Counted from the first letter of the stretch, positions 1 to 10,905 are shown. The stretch is DNA of 64,000 bases from Bettongia penicillata ogilbyi (GCA_023548195.1 JAJHZJ010000221.1:2710001-2774000); one strand, 5' to 3'. Program-made: numbers and translations. Notes: generated by a model from the sequence alone, not told the origin.

Positions 1-2098
1 TCCCCAGGGGAAGAACAGTTTTTTAGTTCTGTTCCTGAAGATCTTCAGTTTCTCTGTTTATAAAATGGGTATGTTTGGCTTGGACAAAAAATCAGTAAAC
101 TAAATCAGTATAACACAGATTGTTGCAGTTCTGAGGTACTCGATGGTAGTTCTAGAGTTCTACAGAGTCTTGAATTGATAATGATAGGTTGTATTTATAT
201 TTTGTGATTGTAAGACACTTCCGCATATTACTTTATATGCTAAATTATTTTCCTGATCTTTTCTGGATCTCCATTTGTAAGGTTGATACCATAATTATAC
301 ATTTTTAAAAGGAAAGAGAGAAGATATCAGGGTGTCCTTAAATCACTTTCTCACCTTCAGGTTTACCTCTATTTTCCTTTTCTGTTTAATTGTGTTATCC
401 AGAAAAGCAGCATTTCAGTTTCATTATCATCTCAATAACCTAATAAATTTCAACTTAGCCTATGGAGACATTCTCTACCCGCTTTGGGAAAATCATGTCT
501 TTTTTCTCCCCATTAGAAATTAGATATTTAATTTAAAAGTTTATTTTACATTGGACAAGACCATTCCTGCATGGGTTTGCCTAGAATTAAATGTTCAGCA
601 TTCTTGCCAGAAGTCATAAATGTACTTTGCCTGCTTTGGTGTATTGTGGAAGGAAGCTGACCTACCCAGCTTTCTAGTAATCTAGTAGCACCATAGTATA
701 TGAAATTCTACAGCTGTGTTTTTGGTTTTGTTTTTTTTTTGAAATTTTAGTCCTTTGACCTGTACTCAAATGTCATATAGCAATATCTCAGAGTAACATA
801 ACTGCAGCATAACCAACTTGCTGTACAAGGGGGAACCTTAGGTTTTAGGCAGGCATGTGTGAATGGAGATGGGCCCAGTGACTACTTCATTCCCCAGGAG
901 TTCTGATATGCAACTCTTGCAGGCACATCAGCCTGAGTTGTGGGGGGATTTTGCTTCTTCTCTGAAAGTAATAAAGTTAACAATAAGTCATCCAGAGTTA
1001 TGACCTTATTTTTTTCCCCTCTCCTTAAACCATACATAAAATGTGCCTGCATGTGTATATTTATAAAACACATTTACTTGTATAAAATAAAAAGTTTTGC
1101 CATGTGAGCATACATTCACACAACCAGGTAATTATTCTTTTTAGAACTTTTAAAGCATCTTGAGGAAATTAATCCAAGTTTGAAGGTGTATGGTTAATTA
1201 AATTAAACTTTAAGAAATGATGTTTCCTTCAAGATATGAAATGGCCTTTTAAAGGAGGAATTAATCAACCATGTAGGAAATGCTAAATGTGTATATTATT
1301 TAAATTCTAATAGCTGACATTTTTCTGATTTAATGATAGGTAAGAATTTCATAAAATCTAGCATATTTATAAAGCATAGAAAGTTCTCATGAAGATTATT
1401 TTATTTATTATATGATAGTACCTTACAGTGGTGTCTTCTCAAAGACTCAGAATTTCCATATGTTGAACTGGCCAGAAACCCCATTGTCATCTTTTTTTCT
1501 GGCAGTTGTAAAACTACAGAGTATCCGTTATTTTTGAAACACTAGTTTAGTCTTTTTAAAAAACTAGTTAATTTAAGTCTTTCTTGTGCCATGCAGGAAA
1601 ATTTCATATGGCAGAGCCATTCAAGACTGGAACATTGTAGCTATGTAGAAATACAAATGATTTGGTTGGAGTCTCTGCCTAGGCGTTGCTGTGACTTTAG
1701 CCCAGACGACCTTCACTTTCTAGACAACTTCTTGGTCAACTCTGTTCTCCAGTTCTTTCAGTCCCCAAAATAGGACTGAATTGCCTGAATTCCAGCTGAT
1801 TCAGAAGTGGGTAGTTGAGGTTCCACTGTATTTAAATTACATTTTCATGTTATACCAGGGGAACATAGATTACATGATCCTCTGTGGAATGTGAATCCTT
1901 GTCTCAGAACTTTATAGGTTTATCCCCCATGTTTCTGGTGTTTAGAAACTTAAGGATTAGTACTTAATCATTCAGAGATAATGATGGCTTTTTAAAAACA
2001 AAAAAAAAAATCATTTTCCTAGCACTTGGCCAAAAGGAAAAAGTCACATCTTTGTGTGTAAGTGCTGGCTAAATTATGTTCCTTCTCTTTTAATTTAG
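1..2098 (+). other. WDR70: Last intron of WDR70 (3' part)
   Basis: This stretch ends in a pyrimidine-rich tract and an AG acceptor (TTTTAATTTAG) directly before the recognised WDR70 terminal exon. I looked for another conserved coding block in it and found none. The small open frames at 332-523 and 1591-1773 have no recognisable protein features. The sequence is AT-rich and typical of intron. I cannot exclude a short upstream WDR70 exon that I did not recognise. Confidence 0.7.
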
Positions 2099-2186
2099 GA
2101 CTCAACCTAAAACTGTTTTTGCAGAAGTTGAATCTGAAGATGAAGAAACAAAGAATGAACCTGAATGGAAAAAACGTAAAATCTGA
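2099..2186 (+). CDS. WDR70: WDR70 terminal coding exon (C-terminal tail)
   Basis: The exon opens after TTTAG at 2097-2098 with one base of a split codon. It reads TQPKTVFAEVESEDEE, then TKNEPEWKKRKI, and stops at TGA 2184-2186. This acidic stretch followed by a basic KKRKI end matches my memory of the mammalian WDR70 C-terminus. WDR70 is a nuclear WD40-repeat protein linked to chromatin and the DNA-damage response. The WD40 propeller is encoded upstream, outside the window. The terminal KKRK cluster would suit a nuclear localisation signal (inference). Support comes from the reading frame, the acceptor site, the poly(A) signal 70 bases downstream, and the convergent GDNF gene, which is the WDR70 neighbour in human. 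The exon is too short to show any domain. Confidence 0.88.
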
Positions 2187-2282
2187 AGGCTCCGCTGTGA
2201 GGTCAGAGGGGAGTGGAGAAGAAGCGTCACCAATTTCCTTCTTAATTCTTTGCAAATAAATGAGTATATTGATTCTTAACAC
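2187..2282 (+). other. WDR70: WDR70 3' untranslated region
   Basis: This short 3'UTR follows the TGA at 2184-2186. A canonical AATAAA lies at 2255-2260, so cleavage near 2275-2285 is expected. A weaker ATTAAA at 2359-2364 could give a longer form. Confidence 0.65.
2255..2260 (+). promoter_or_regulatory. Poly(A) signal AATAAA of WDR70
   Basis: A canonical hexamer lies 69 bases after the WDR70 stop codon. It is the first AATAAA downstream of the stop. The sequence after about 2285 shows no further coding or exon signal. Confidence 0.7.
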
Positions 2283-2539
2283 CAGTAATGGCTGTTTTAA
2301 AGTTGTGCTAAATATGTGCTCAAATATTTTTGTTGCATTTATTAACCCATTTATTGTCATTAAACAAGCAGATTCTTAACCCATGCCCGGTATTTCATAT
2401 TATCTGGAAGCTATGGTCAACTGTTATAAATGTTTCTGTATCTTCAGAGAAAGTCTTTACATACTTCACATCTATTTGGAACGAATTGAAGCCAAGGATA
2501 TATAACAGGGAGATTAACATCAGAAGGTCCATCCTCAGT

Positions 2540-2655
2540 CAGCTTGGTGTGCAGTGGATAGAACATTTGCCCTGGAGTCAGGAGAACCTGAATTTAAATC
2601 GGGCCTCAGACATTTACTAGTCACTAAACCTCGATTGCCTCCCCACCAAAAAAGT
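2540..2655 (+). repeat. tRNA-derived marsupial SINE, 5' part
   Basis: The copy reads GTGCAGTGGATAGAAC, then GGAGTCAGGAGAACCTGAAT, then CACTAAACCTCGATTGCC. This is the tRNA-like head of the family seen more completely at 30957-31245. It is truncated after the 'attgcc' segment. Confidence 0.7.
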
Positions 2656-3084
2656 TCATCTTTTTTGTGCAGTTTCACATAAGTTATTTTTATTACCTGT
2701 ACTTATTATTAGAGTGAGTTCATTCATTTGTTAAAGGTTTAGGTTTGAAAAACATTTATGTCCTTGTCCTTTCATTCATTTTAAAATCCTATTTTCATTT
2801 TATACTGTACAGTAAGAAAAGGGTTCTTTCTAGCCCCTATGGTTAAAGGTCAAACTTAGAACCTAATCTAGAGTCAATGAAAGTAATCTCCTCCTCGTTT
2901 TCCAGTTTATCAATGTTGGTATCTTCTGAGAAATGCGAGGGTAAGATAAGTATCACTTTTTCAGTGGGATTGAAATAAAAAGAATCCTTGCCCCTAGTCC
3001 ACCCCAGTTTGGATTGATGTGCATCTGGCACATCTCTCTGCTTTTATCCCTTTCCTAACTAACTGAAGGTATAATTTTGTCTGG

Positions 3085-3295
3085 GAGGCAGTCTGGCAGA
3101 ACTTGAAATCAGGAAGATCTAAGTTCAAATCCTACTTAGAAGGCTTACTCAACTGTTTATCCATGGTCAAGTCATTTAACCTCTCAGAGCCTCAGTTTCC
3201 TCATCTGTAAAATGGGGATCTTCATACCAGCAGTGTCAGCTTGTCAAGTACTTTGTAAACCTCAAAATACTTTATAAATGTCAGTTGTTACTTTG
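3085..3295 (+). repeat. CORE-SINE/MIR-type SINE
   Basis: The element contains TTCAAATCC, AAGTCATTTAACCTCTCAGA, CCTCATCTGTAAAATGGGGA and a tail TTTATAAATGTCAGTTGTTA. This is the order expected of a MIR/CORE-SINE in sense orientation. Confidence 0.7.
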
Positions 3296-3409
3296 TGTTG
3301 TTTGTTATTTTTGTTGCCTCATTATATCCTTAAAAACATTATTCTGTCCATCTTCTTTGTGGCTGACCCATTTTGGTTCACCACAGAGCAGCTTGCCAAG
3401 TGACCTGGT

Positions 3410-3790
3410 GGCACAGACGTTTAATAAGTTTTTATTAACCACCTGCACTGTGCAAGGAACTGTGGGGAATTCAGATACATATCAACCATGAACTCTGTGC
3501 TCTGGGAGCTTCCCAGGGAGCTGAGGAGATGAAGAAGACATGCTTCAATTACAGCTGCATCATGATAAGCTTTTTGTCAGGTCTGGGAGGCCAGCTGCTT
3601 CCTAGAGTCCTGTGTTGAGATGTACTGGCCCTGCTCCGAGCGTTCAAGATTTCGGAGATTTGTGCTACCCATCAGAAGACTGAAAAATCAAGCCCCAGTT
3701 ACATGTATTAGAGATTAGGTGTGCAAAGATGAAAACTAAATAGTCTGCTCTCAAGGAGCTAACATTCTCCCTGGGTGGGACATGATGGGG
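3410..3790. repeat. Diverged interspersed repeat, unclassified
   Basis: Two pieces (about 3410-3540 and 3700-3775) resemble the repeat near 31500-31640: 'tttttattaaccacctgc', then 'ctcaaggagctaacattctc'. The family recurs in marsupial intergenic DNA, but I cannot name it. Confidence 0.35.
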
Positions 3791-4509
3791 TTCTTAACCA
3801 AGTATCTGCTGACCCTAGGTAACTGTCAGTCTTAACAGCTTTCTGATCTATTCTGCAGGTTCTGAAATCCTCCCTGATTTGACCAGCACATTCCAACCTT
3901 CCCTTCCTCATCCTCTTCATTAATTGTGTTGCTACTCTGGGGAAGACAGTTACTCTCAGACTGTACGGATTATATTGGGATCTGGTCTGAGGACTAGATT
4001 CACACAGCCCATGGGCAACAATCCCTTCCTTCCACACCCCCACGTTTGAAAGCTTCCTTCTTATTACTCCTTTATAAACCATAAAACATTCCCATTTTTT
4101 TTTGCTTAAGCTCTATCCATATTTTATTCTTTTTTTTTTTTTTTGCAAATACCATATACTCTCATTTATGTCACTACTTTTCTTAGTTTCTTTTAAAAAA
4201 AATTTTTTTTAATTAAGTACATTAGATAGTTTTGGAGCTATTGACTACGTTGGCTTTTGCCTTGCTGTTTCTTTCCTTGGGTCCTTCCTCTATTGCTCTC
4301 CCTAAAATACTGGATATTCTCATGAACTCCCCTAGGTAGTTCCAGAATCAAGTAGATAGTATTGTTTCTGATAACTAAAACAGACAAATGCAATTCCTTC
4401 TTGTGGTATGAAGTGACTCTTGGTGTCTGAGTGAAACAGAAAGAAATTCAAGAAAGATTTGCCATATTGGGACAACTTTGGCTGAGGCACCAATGAGAAA
4501 TTTAGTGCT
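3791..4509. other. No recognised feature
   Basis: AT-rich unique-looking sequence with T and A homopolymers near 4130 and 4195. The - strand frame at 3759-4082 has no recognisable protein features. Confidence 0.5.
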
Positions 4510-4516
4510 TGTTACC

Positions 4517-4916
4517 GTAGCAGACGGCCCGTGTCCCTACTCGGCTTGGTGAGGTGGTTGAAAGAAAAGAGTCACGGGAGGCGGGAAAAGATAGACCAGT
4601 TCCGTTTATTGATCTGAGGGTTAGGGTTTATATAGACAAGGTACTGCAAGTCTACGCGACATTCTGCTAGTCTGTCCTAGTGATTAAACCAATCAAATGA
4701 TTAAATCAGTCTTCTGATTAAATCAGACCAGGAGCCTAGGAGCATCTATTTTACATATCCCTTGTTTTCTGTAATTCTCTTGTTTGTCTCACAGAGACAA
4801 CAACATCTTGGGGCATGGAGAGCCATTCCAGGTGATAATGAGTACAGTCTCAAAGATCAGTTTCCCCGAAGGTCTATCCTGATCTCGTCAACCACACTCC
4901 ACCCTGGCCCTCAACA
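4517..4916 (-). mobile_element. Solo endogenous-retrovirus LTR
   Basis: Read on the - strand, this roughly 400-bp block begins TGTTGAGGGCCAGGG. It carries a TATA-like TATATAAACC about three quarters of the way in, followed by AATAAA in ATCAATAAACGG, which is the promoter-then-polyadenylation order of an LTR. The 7-bp direct repeat TGTTACC flanks it at 4510-4516 and 4917-4923 and is taken as the target duplication. The distal end (CTGCTAC) is not a textbook CA terminus, so the boundary may shift by a base or two. No internal retroviral genes are present. Confidence 0.68.
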
Positions 4917-5336
4917 TGTTACCTGAGGACCAACCTAGCATTTTCAGAGACTTTTTCGTTAGCATGATGATGAAACCTTTAGTAACAGCAGTTGAGGAAG
5001 CCTGTCTCTTCAGATCTAGAAGATTGTTCATAGACATCAATGGAAAGAACATCCATGTTGATGAAATCACAGATCCATGAAGTCAGAGGGATGTATCTAT
5101 TTTGTACAGTCAAGATCTGGAAAGGAAGAAATTCAGCTTGATTACATTCAGTCACACTGTAAAAAAAAGAGAGGGACAGAGTGTTATTGCACAACTTATT
5201 TTATTGTTACCCTGGTAAACAAATGAGCCCTTTTGTATGAACTGGTTTCAACCTACCTGGGTTTCTGAGGTTCATCAAACTTGAAAAAAAGCATGAAAAT
5301 ACAGCAGTAAGGAAAGAGAAAGACATGTTATAAGAG

Positions 5337-5510
5337 AAAGACATGTTATAAGAGAAAGAGTATTAGAGTAGAATCAGATGACTTGAGTTGGAATCCCAAA
5401 TCTTAATAATTGGGTGACCTTAGACAAATCACAAGCTCCTCAATACTCAGTTTCTTCATCTGTAAAATAGGTATAATACTATTTATACCTTTTTAATAGA
5501 GTTGTTGTGA
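5337..5510 (+). repeat. SINE (MIR/CORE type), 5' part
   Basis: TTGGAATCCCAAATC, GGGTGACCTTAGACAAATCA and TTTCTTCATCTGTAAAATAG mark a sense MIR-like element. It is preceded by an 18-bp tandem duplication (AAGACATGTTATAAGAGA, twice, at about 5321-5358). Confidence 0.6.
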
Positions 5511-5516
5511 AACTGA

Positions 5517-6340
5517 GGTTTCACCTCACACCCATCAAATTGACAAAGATGATAAAGATAAGACAAAGACAAAGATGATAAAAAAAAAATGGAAATAGTA
5601 ATGCTGTGCAGCTATAGGCACTGTTTCATCATTGGTAAAATGGGGGTGATAGCACCTGCCTCATAAGATTACTGTAAAGGTAAACTGAGATGATGTATGT
5701 TAAGCACTTTGTAAACTTCTAAGTGCTATGTAAATGGTAACATTTTTAAATTATTATTGTATTTTTATTTATATTATATATAAATAATATATATTACATA
5801 TAAATTATATTCTATATAAATATAATATTTATATATTATATTTTTATTATTGAAGGGAGTATGGGAAGATAGATATACATACTAATATAACATGTGTTTG
5901 TGTGTGTGTAGATATATACTAATATAGTATTGGTGGAACTGCAACTTGGTTTAAATGGTCTGGAAAGCAATTTGAGATTATGTGAAAAAAAGTCAGTATA
6001 CTTTAAAACATCTGACACAGTGATCCTACTACTGGGCGTATACCTCCAAAGAGAAAAAAAAAACAAAAAAAAGATCACAAATATTCACATGCCACATTTG
6101 TGGTAGCAAAAAAAACCCAAACATACCTCCAAAAAACAAAGTAGGCAACTTATGGAATTGTGGAATTACTGGGCTAATTGCTGTGTATGAATATAACGGA
6201 ATGTTATTTCACCAGAAAGCATCAAGTATGAGGAATTCAGAGAAATGTAGGAAGATTTCTAAGGCTTATTGCAGGGCAAAGAAAGGAGAACAATGTTCAT
6301 GGTGATTATAACAGTCACTATAGATGAATGATCTCAATTA
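5517..6340 (+). mobile_element. Old L1 ORF2 3' end, interrupted by a SINE
   Basis: The segment starts with TTTCACCTCACACCCATCAA, the 'RYHLTPIK' region of L1 ORF2. It resumes at about 5925 with 'ttggtggaactgcaacttgg' and 'tgatcctactactgggcgta', the region before the ORF2 C-terminus. A MIR-like SINE tail (5600-5745) and AT-rich DNA (5746-5860) lie between. Frames are badly broken. Confidence 0.6.
5746..5860. repeat. AT-rich low-complexity block
   Basis: Runs of TATATAAATAATATATATTA-type sequence with almost no G or C. Confidence 0.8.
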
Positions 6341-6424
6341 AATCATTGTCCAGTCTTGGTCCTGGAAGACAAATGATAAACATTCTTGCTTTTGGTAGGA
6401 GAGTGGGGAACTGTGGATATAGAC

Positions 6425-6626
6425 CAGGGGTGGGGAACCTGCAGCCTCGAGGTCACATGTGGCCTTCTAGGTCCTCAAGTTAGCCCTTTGACTGAATCCA
6501 AACTTCATAGAACAAATCCCCTTAATAAAAGGATTTGTTCTATAAAACTTAGACTTGGTCAGAAGGCTGCACTCAAGGACCTACTAGGCCTCATATGGTC
6601 TTAAGGCTGCAGGTTCTCCGCCCCTG
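6425..6626. mobile_element. hAT-type foldback MITE, 202 bp, apparently complete
   Basis: The left end is CAGGGGTGGGGAACCTGCAG and the right end, reverse-complemented, is CAGGGGCGGAGAACCTGCAG. These give terminal inverted repeats of at least 20 bp that extend imperfectly through the whole element to a central hairpin (GAACAAATCC...GGATTTGTTC). Flanks are ATATAGAC (6417-6424) and GTATAGAC (6627-6634), an 8-bp target duplication with one mismatch as expected for hAT. There is no transposase frame, so the element is non-autonomous. Related copies lie near 21288 and 51233. Confidence 0.82.
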
Positions 6627-6771
6627 GTATAGACTATACCAAATACTCTCACATATAGCCATCCCCCCCGCTTTTTTTTAACTATTCATTCTGTTGCATG
6701 CCCTCTGAGACCATTGCCCTAACTGGATACTCATATTCACAAGTTAGGTTCCTTGGAGGTTGGCTCACTGC

Positions 6772-6827
6772 CACTGCTGCTACTACTACTGCTGCTGCTG
6801 CTGCTGTTGCTGCTGCTGTTGCTGCTG

Positions 6828-6859
<32 letters not shown>

Positions 6860-6873
6860 GCTACTACTAGTAC
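6772..6873 (+). repeat. CTG/CTA trinucleotide microsatellite
   Basis: About 100 bp of interrupted (CTG)n merge into (CTA)n, with CTGTTG interruptions. It is translated by chance as poly-Ala/Thr/Val on either strand. It is intergenic, so no coding role is inferred. Confidence 0.95.
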
Positions 6874-8000
6874 TGTCACTTATGAGTCCCCACTGCTGTG
6901 TTCTCTATAAACAATCAACCAGTTGAACTACATTAGCTTTTAGAAATGGATTTACTAAGAAGTTATAACAAGAATAACTGGTATAAAACATTTTCCCTGA
7001 TTATATGAAAGGGGGTGGAAGAAAAGAGTGTCAGAAAGCATTTGAGTGATATGAGCAATAGAGGAGAAGAGGGAACTTTCTGCTAATGCTTTCAGTCTTT
7101 TTTCAGTTGAATATGAGGCAAGGTTCTTAGGTAGGATTACATCTATGATACAATAATTATTTTTTTAATATTTAATTTTAATGAATTGAAATTAAAATTC
7201 ACCTGAAAAGCTTTGGAGAGGTTCATTCATGGTAGACATGTGCAAGTTTGCAGTATTTTACAATTAATTATGAAGCGATGATGTCTAGGAAATAGATAGA
7301 TAAAGCAAAATAGAAAATGGACTAGTTCCATGATGAGAGCATTGTTCCAATGTTCAAGCCATCGCACAGCCAGCATGCTCCATTGATGTTCTCTCTCTGT
7401 CAAAAGAATGAAGAAGGATCCTTAGTATGCTGAGTGTGGTCCCATTGATGAACTTACGGAAAGACATGGATAAATTTCACAAGATATGCAAGCATAGATG
7501 AGTTGCAGTGGAGGGGACGATCAGCACTGATGATCTGAACGTATCTAGACTTGAGGAGCATGCCCAAGCTTAGACTCATAAATAGGGTCAAATAAAGCTG
7601 CACTTAAGATTATGATCACACTTTTGTGATGGAATACTTCCATCCTCTATACATGATGGTTAGATTGAAAACTGAGTGAGGATCAAGTGAGATATATTTA
7701 AAATATTTGCAAACGTTATAGCATTATGTGTTAGTTATTATTAACATTATTATCATTACTATTCTTAATGCATGTTTCAAAGACTGGGTTCTCATTGGCC
7801 AGTCCTTTTCATTACAGACATAAAGGGGGATTATATTTATGTTGGGGAGGGTTCAGTAATTTGGAAATAACTAGTGTATATAACTTTAAAAGCTAATAGA
7901 GCTGGTGTGAGATTAAATAAGCTTATATAAATTATGCATTTTGGGTGCAAAATACTCTATAATCATATGGTAGGAATGCTAAACCTCAGAATTGGAAGTG
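6874..8000. other. No gene recognised; possible very old repeat
   Basis: No protein-like frame. Positions 7330-7600 have an exon-like base composition ('gaaagacatggataaatttc', 'agatatgcaagcatagatga'), which I suspect is a decayed RTE-like or other retroposon but cannot assign. Confidence 0.4.
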
Positions 8001-8019
8001 ACCTTGGAGACAAGTGGTG

Positions 8020-8155
8020 TAATAAGAAAGCTCACTGGATTTAAATGATTTGGATCCAGTTCCTGGTTCTGTCATTTGCCCTCACTTAAGTCCAGTTCCA
8101 CATAAATCAAGACATCACCCTATGATGCCTTGGTCCCCTTCTTTGAAATGGAAGG
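8020..8155 (+). repeat. WSINE1-like SINE, rearranged fragment
   Basis: A tRNA-like head (GGATTTAAATGATTTGGATC) joins the WSINE 3' region CCTCACTTAAGTCCAGTTCC, AAATCAAGACATCACCCT and TTCTTTGAAATGGAAGG. The middle is deleted. Confidence 0.55.
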
Positions 8156-8179
8156 TGAGTAATTATAATAGGAATAAGC

Positions 8180-8402
8180 AATAGGAATAAGCACTGTGCT
8201 AAGTGCTTGAAAAAATTATCCTATTTTCACAAGAACCCTGAAGGTTATGCTATTATTATCCCCACTTTACAGTTGAGGATATTGAGGTAGAGGTTAAGTG
8301 CATTGCCATGGGTCACAAAGCTAGCAGAGACCAGATTTCAACTCAGGTGTTCCTGACTCCAGACCCAGCTTTCTATCCACTGAACTACCAGCTGCCTCTA
8401 AA
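8180..8402 (-). repeat. CORE-SINE/MIR-type SINE
   Basis: In + orientation it reads AGCACTGTGCTAAGTGC, TATTATCCCCACTTTACAG, ATTTCAACTCAGGTGTTCCT and CTATCCACTGAACTACCAGC. This is the antisense form of the marsupial SINE that begins near GGCAGCTGG. Confidence 0.75.
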
Positions 8403-9808
8403 TGAAACACATCTCCCAAGCTGTAGCTTATGATAAACAACAATGATCAAAATGATTCTTTTAATTTCTGTGTGCTCAGCTCTCACTTTTCCACACTAGT
8501 CAAATAGGTGGATGGGTAATCCAAAAATAAATGGTGTCATTTCTGGGCTCTGGAAATACGTTGTTAAACCTTCCCACGTTTCACCTCAGGGTCTTCCTAG
8601 AAACCTTTTTAGGTTTCCTAGATGTTATCATTGGTGAATGTCATATTTCTGTAGTACTCCATGCTTTACAAATTACTTTTTTCATCATAGCATTCTGTGA
8701 AATAGGTAAAGCATTATTCTTATCCATTTTGTAGTTTGTTGGAAAAGTGATTTTTTTAAAATGAATTTATTTGTTTTAAGTTTTCCACAATCACTTCCAT
8801 AAGTCTTAGATTTTCTCCCCCTCCCTCCCTGAGATGTCATGCAATCTTATATGGGTTCTACACATATATTCTTAATATACACATTTTCATATTAGTCATG
8901 TTGCATAGAAGAATGAAAATGAATGGCAGAAACCATGAGAAAAATACAAACAAAACAAAACGTAACACAAGAGAAAATATTCTGCTTCATTCTACATTCC
9001 AATTCCATAGTTCTTTCTCTGGATGTGGATGGCATTTTGCCACAAGAGTCCTTTGGGAATGATTTAGGTCACATTACGGGGAAGGGCTAAGTCTACCAGA
9101 AAAATTCCTTGCGCACTGCAGTTGTTGCTGTCTACAATGATCTCCTGGTTCTGCTCCTTTCGCTCAGCATCAGTTCATATAAGTCCTTCCAGGTCTCTCT
9201 GAAGTCTTCCTGTTCATAATTTCTTATAATATTCTTATAATATATAATAGTATTCCATTATATTCATATAGCACAACTTGTTCAGCCATTTCCCAGTTGA
9301 TGGGCATCCCTTCAATTTCTAGTTCTTGACCACCACAAAGAGATCTGCTACAAATATTTTTGTACAAGTGGGACCCTTTCCCATTTTTATGATTTATGAT
9401 TGGGATTCAGTCCTACAAGCGGTATTACTGGGTCAAAGGGTATGCACATTTTTGTAACCCTTTGGGCATAGTTCCAAATTGCTCTCCAGAATGGTTGTAT
9501 TAGCTCACAGCTCCACCAACATTGAATTAGTGTTCCAAATCTCCCATATCTTCTCCAACATTTATCATCTTCCTGTTTTGTCTTGTTAACCAATCTGATA
9601 GGTATGATGTGGTACCTCAGAGTTGTTTTGATTTACATCTCTCTAATAAATAGCGATTTAGAACATTTTTTCACATGGCTGTAGATTACTTTCATTTCTT
9701 CCTCTGAAAACTCCCTGTGTATATTCTTTGACCATTTATCAAATGGGGAATGACATATTCTTGTGCATTTGACTCAGCCCTCTGTATATTTTAAAAATGA
9801 GGCCTTTA

Positions 9809-10900
9809 CCTCATTTCTAGAATATATAGAGAACTGACTCAAATATATAACCATCCAAGTCATTCCCCAGTTGATAAATGGTCAAAGGATATGAACAAGC
9901 AATTTTCAAGGGAAGAAATCAAAGATATCTATAATCATATGAAAAAGTGCTCTAAATCACTATTGATTAGAGAGATGCAAATCAAAACAACTCTGAGGTA
10001 CCACATCACACCTGTAAGATTGGCAAACATGACAGAACAAGAAAATGATAAATGCTGGAGAGGATGTGGGAGAGTTGGAACACTAATTCATTGTTGGTGG
10101 AGCTGTGAGATCATCCAACCCTTCTGGAGAACAGTTTGGAACTATGCCCAAAGGGCTACAAAAATGTGCATACCCTTTGACCCAGAAATATCGCTACTAG
10201 GATTGTATCCCCGAGAGATTATAAAAACGGGAAAGGGTCCCACGTGTACAAAAATATTTATAGCAGCACTCTTTGTGGTAGCCAAAAACTGGAAGTCAAG
10301 GGGATGGCTGAAATGGGGAATGGCTGAATAAATTATGGTATATGAATGTAATGGAGTACTATTGTGCCATAAGAAATGATGAACAAGAAGACTTCAGGGA
10401 GGCCTGGAAGGACTTATATGATCTGATGCTGAGCGAAAGGAGCAGAACCAGGAGAACTTTGTGCACAGCAACGACCACAGTGTGCGAAAGTTTTTTCTGG
10501 TAGACTTGGAACTTTGTAATAACACAAGAACTTACTGAGAAAAAAAAAAAATCCTAATGTCGGTCTTCTAAGGCAAAATGCCTTCCACACTCAGAGAAAG
10601 AAATGTGGAAGTCATTTGCAGAATGTAGCAGATCATGTTTGGGTGTGGGTGGGTTTCAGTGTATTATGTGTTGATTTGTTATATGATTTCTTCCATTTAT
10701 TTTAGTTTGACTACATAGCATGAATATAGTGAAAATGTGCTCAATAGGAAAGTATATGTAGAACCTAAACAGAATTGTATGCTGTCATGGGGAGGGAGCG
10801 GGATATTGGGGGAAGGTGTGGGGGGGAATAAAATCTCAACTTTAAGGAAATGATTGTAAAACATTAAAATAAAATAAAATAAAATAAAATAAAATAAAAT
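9809..10900 (+). mobile_element. Nested L1 3' end inserted in the opposite-strand L1
   Basis: This + strand, 5'-truncated L1 starts at CTCATTTCTAGAATATATAG (ORF2 'LISRIYRELTQ'). It keeps an open frame through HMKKCSKSLLIREMQIKTTL, GTLIHCWWSCEIIQPFW and TCTKIFIAALFVVAKNW, stopping early at TAA 10329-10331. It then runs through a 3'UTR to an A-rich (AAAAT)n tail. A perfect 16-bp target duplication AAAAATGAGGCCTTTA flanks it at 9793-9808 and 10901-10916. The cleaner frame shows it is younger than the host L1. Confidence 0.92.
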
Positions 10901-10905
10901 AAAAA
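10862..10905 (+). repeat. (AAAAT)n tail microsatellite
   Basis: About eight AAAAT units form the tail of the nested L1 and overlap its 3' target duplication. They derive from the poly(A) tail. Confidence 0.9.

Noticed and set aside
1591..1773. Possible internal WDR70 exon
   Set aside because: The frame has no WD40-like residues I recognise, and no convincing acceptor-donor pair preserves it.
6682..6910. Poly-Ala/Val and poly-Thr ORFs
   Set aside because: Produced by the CTG/CTA microsatellite.
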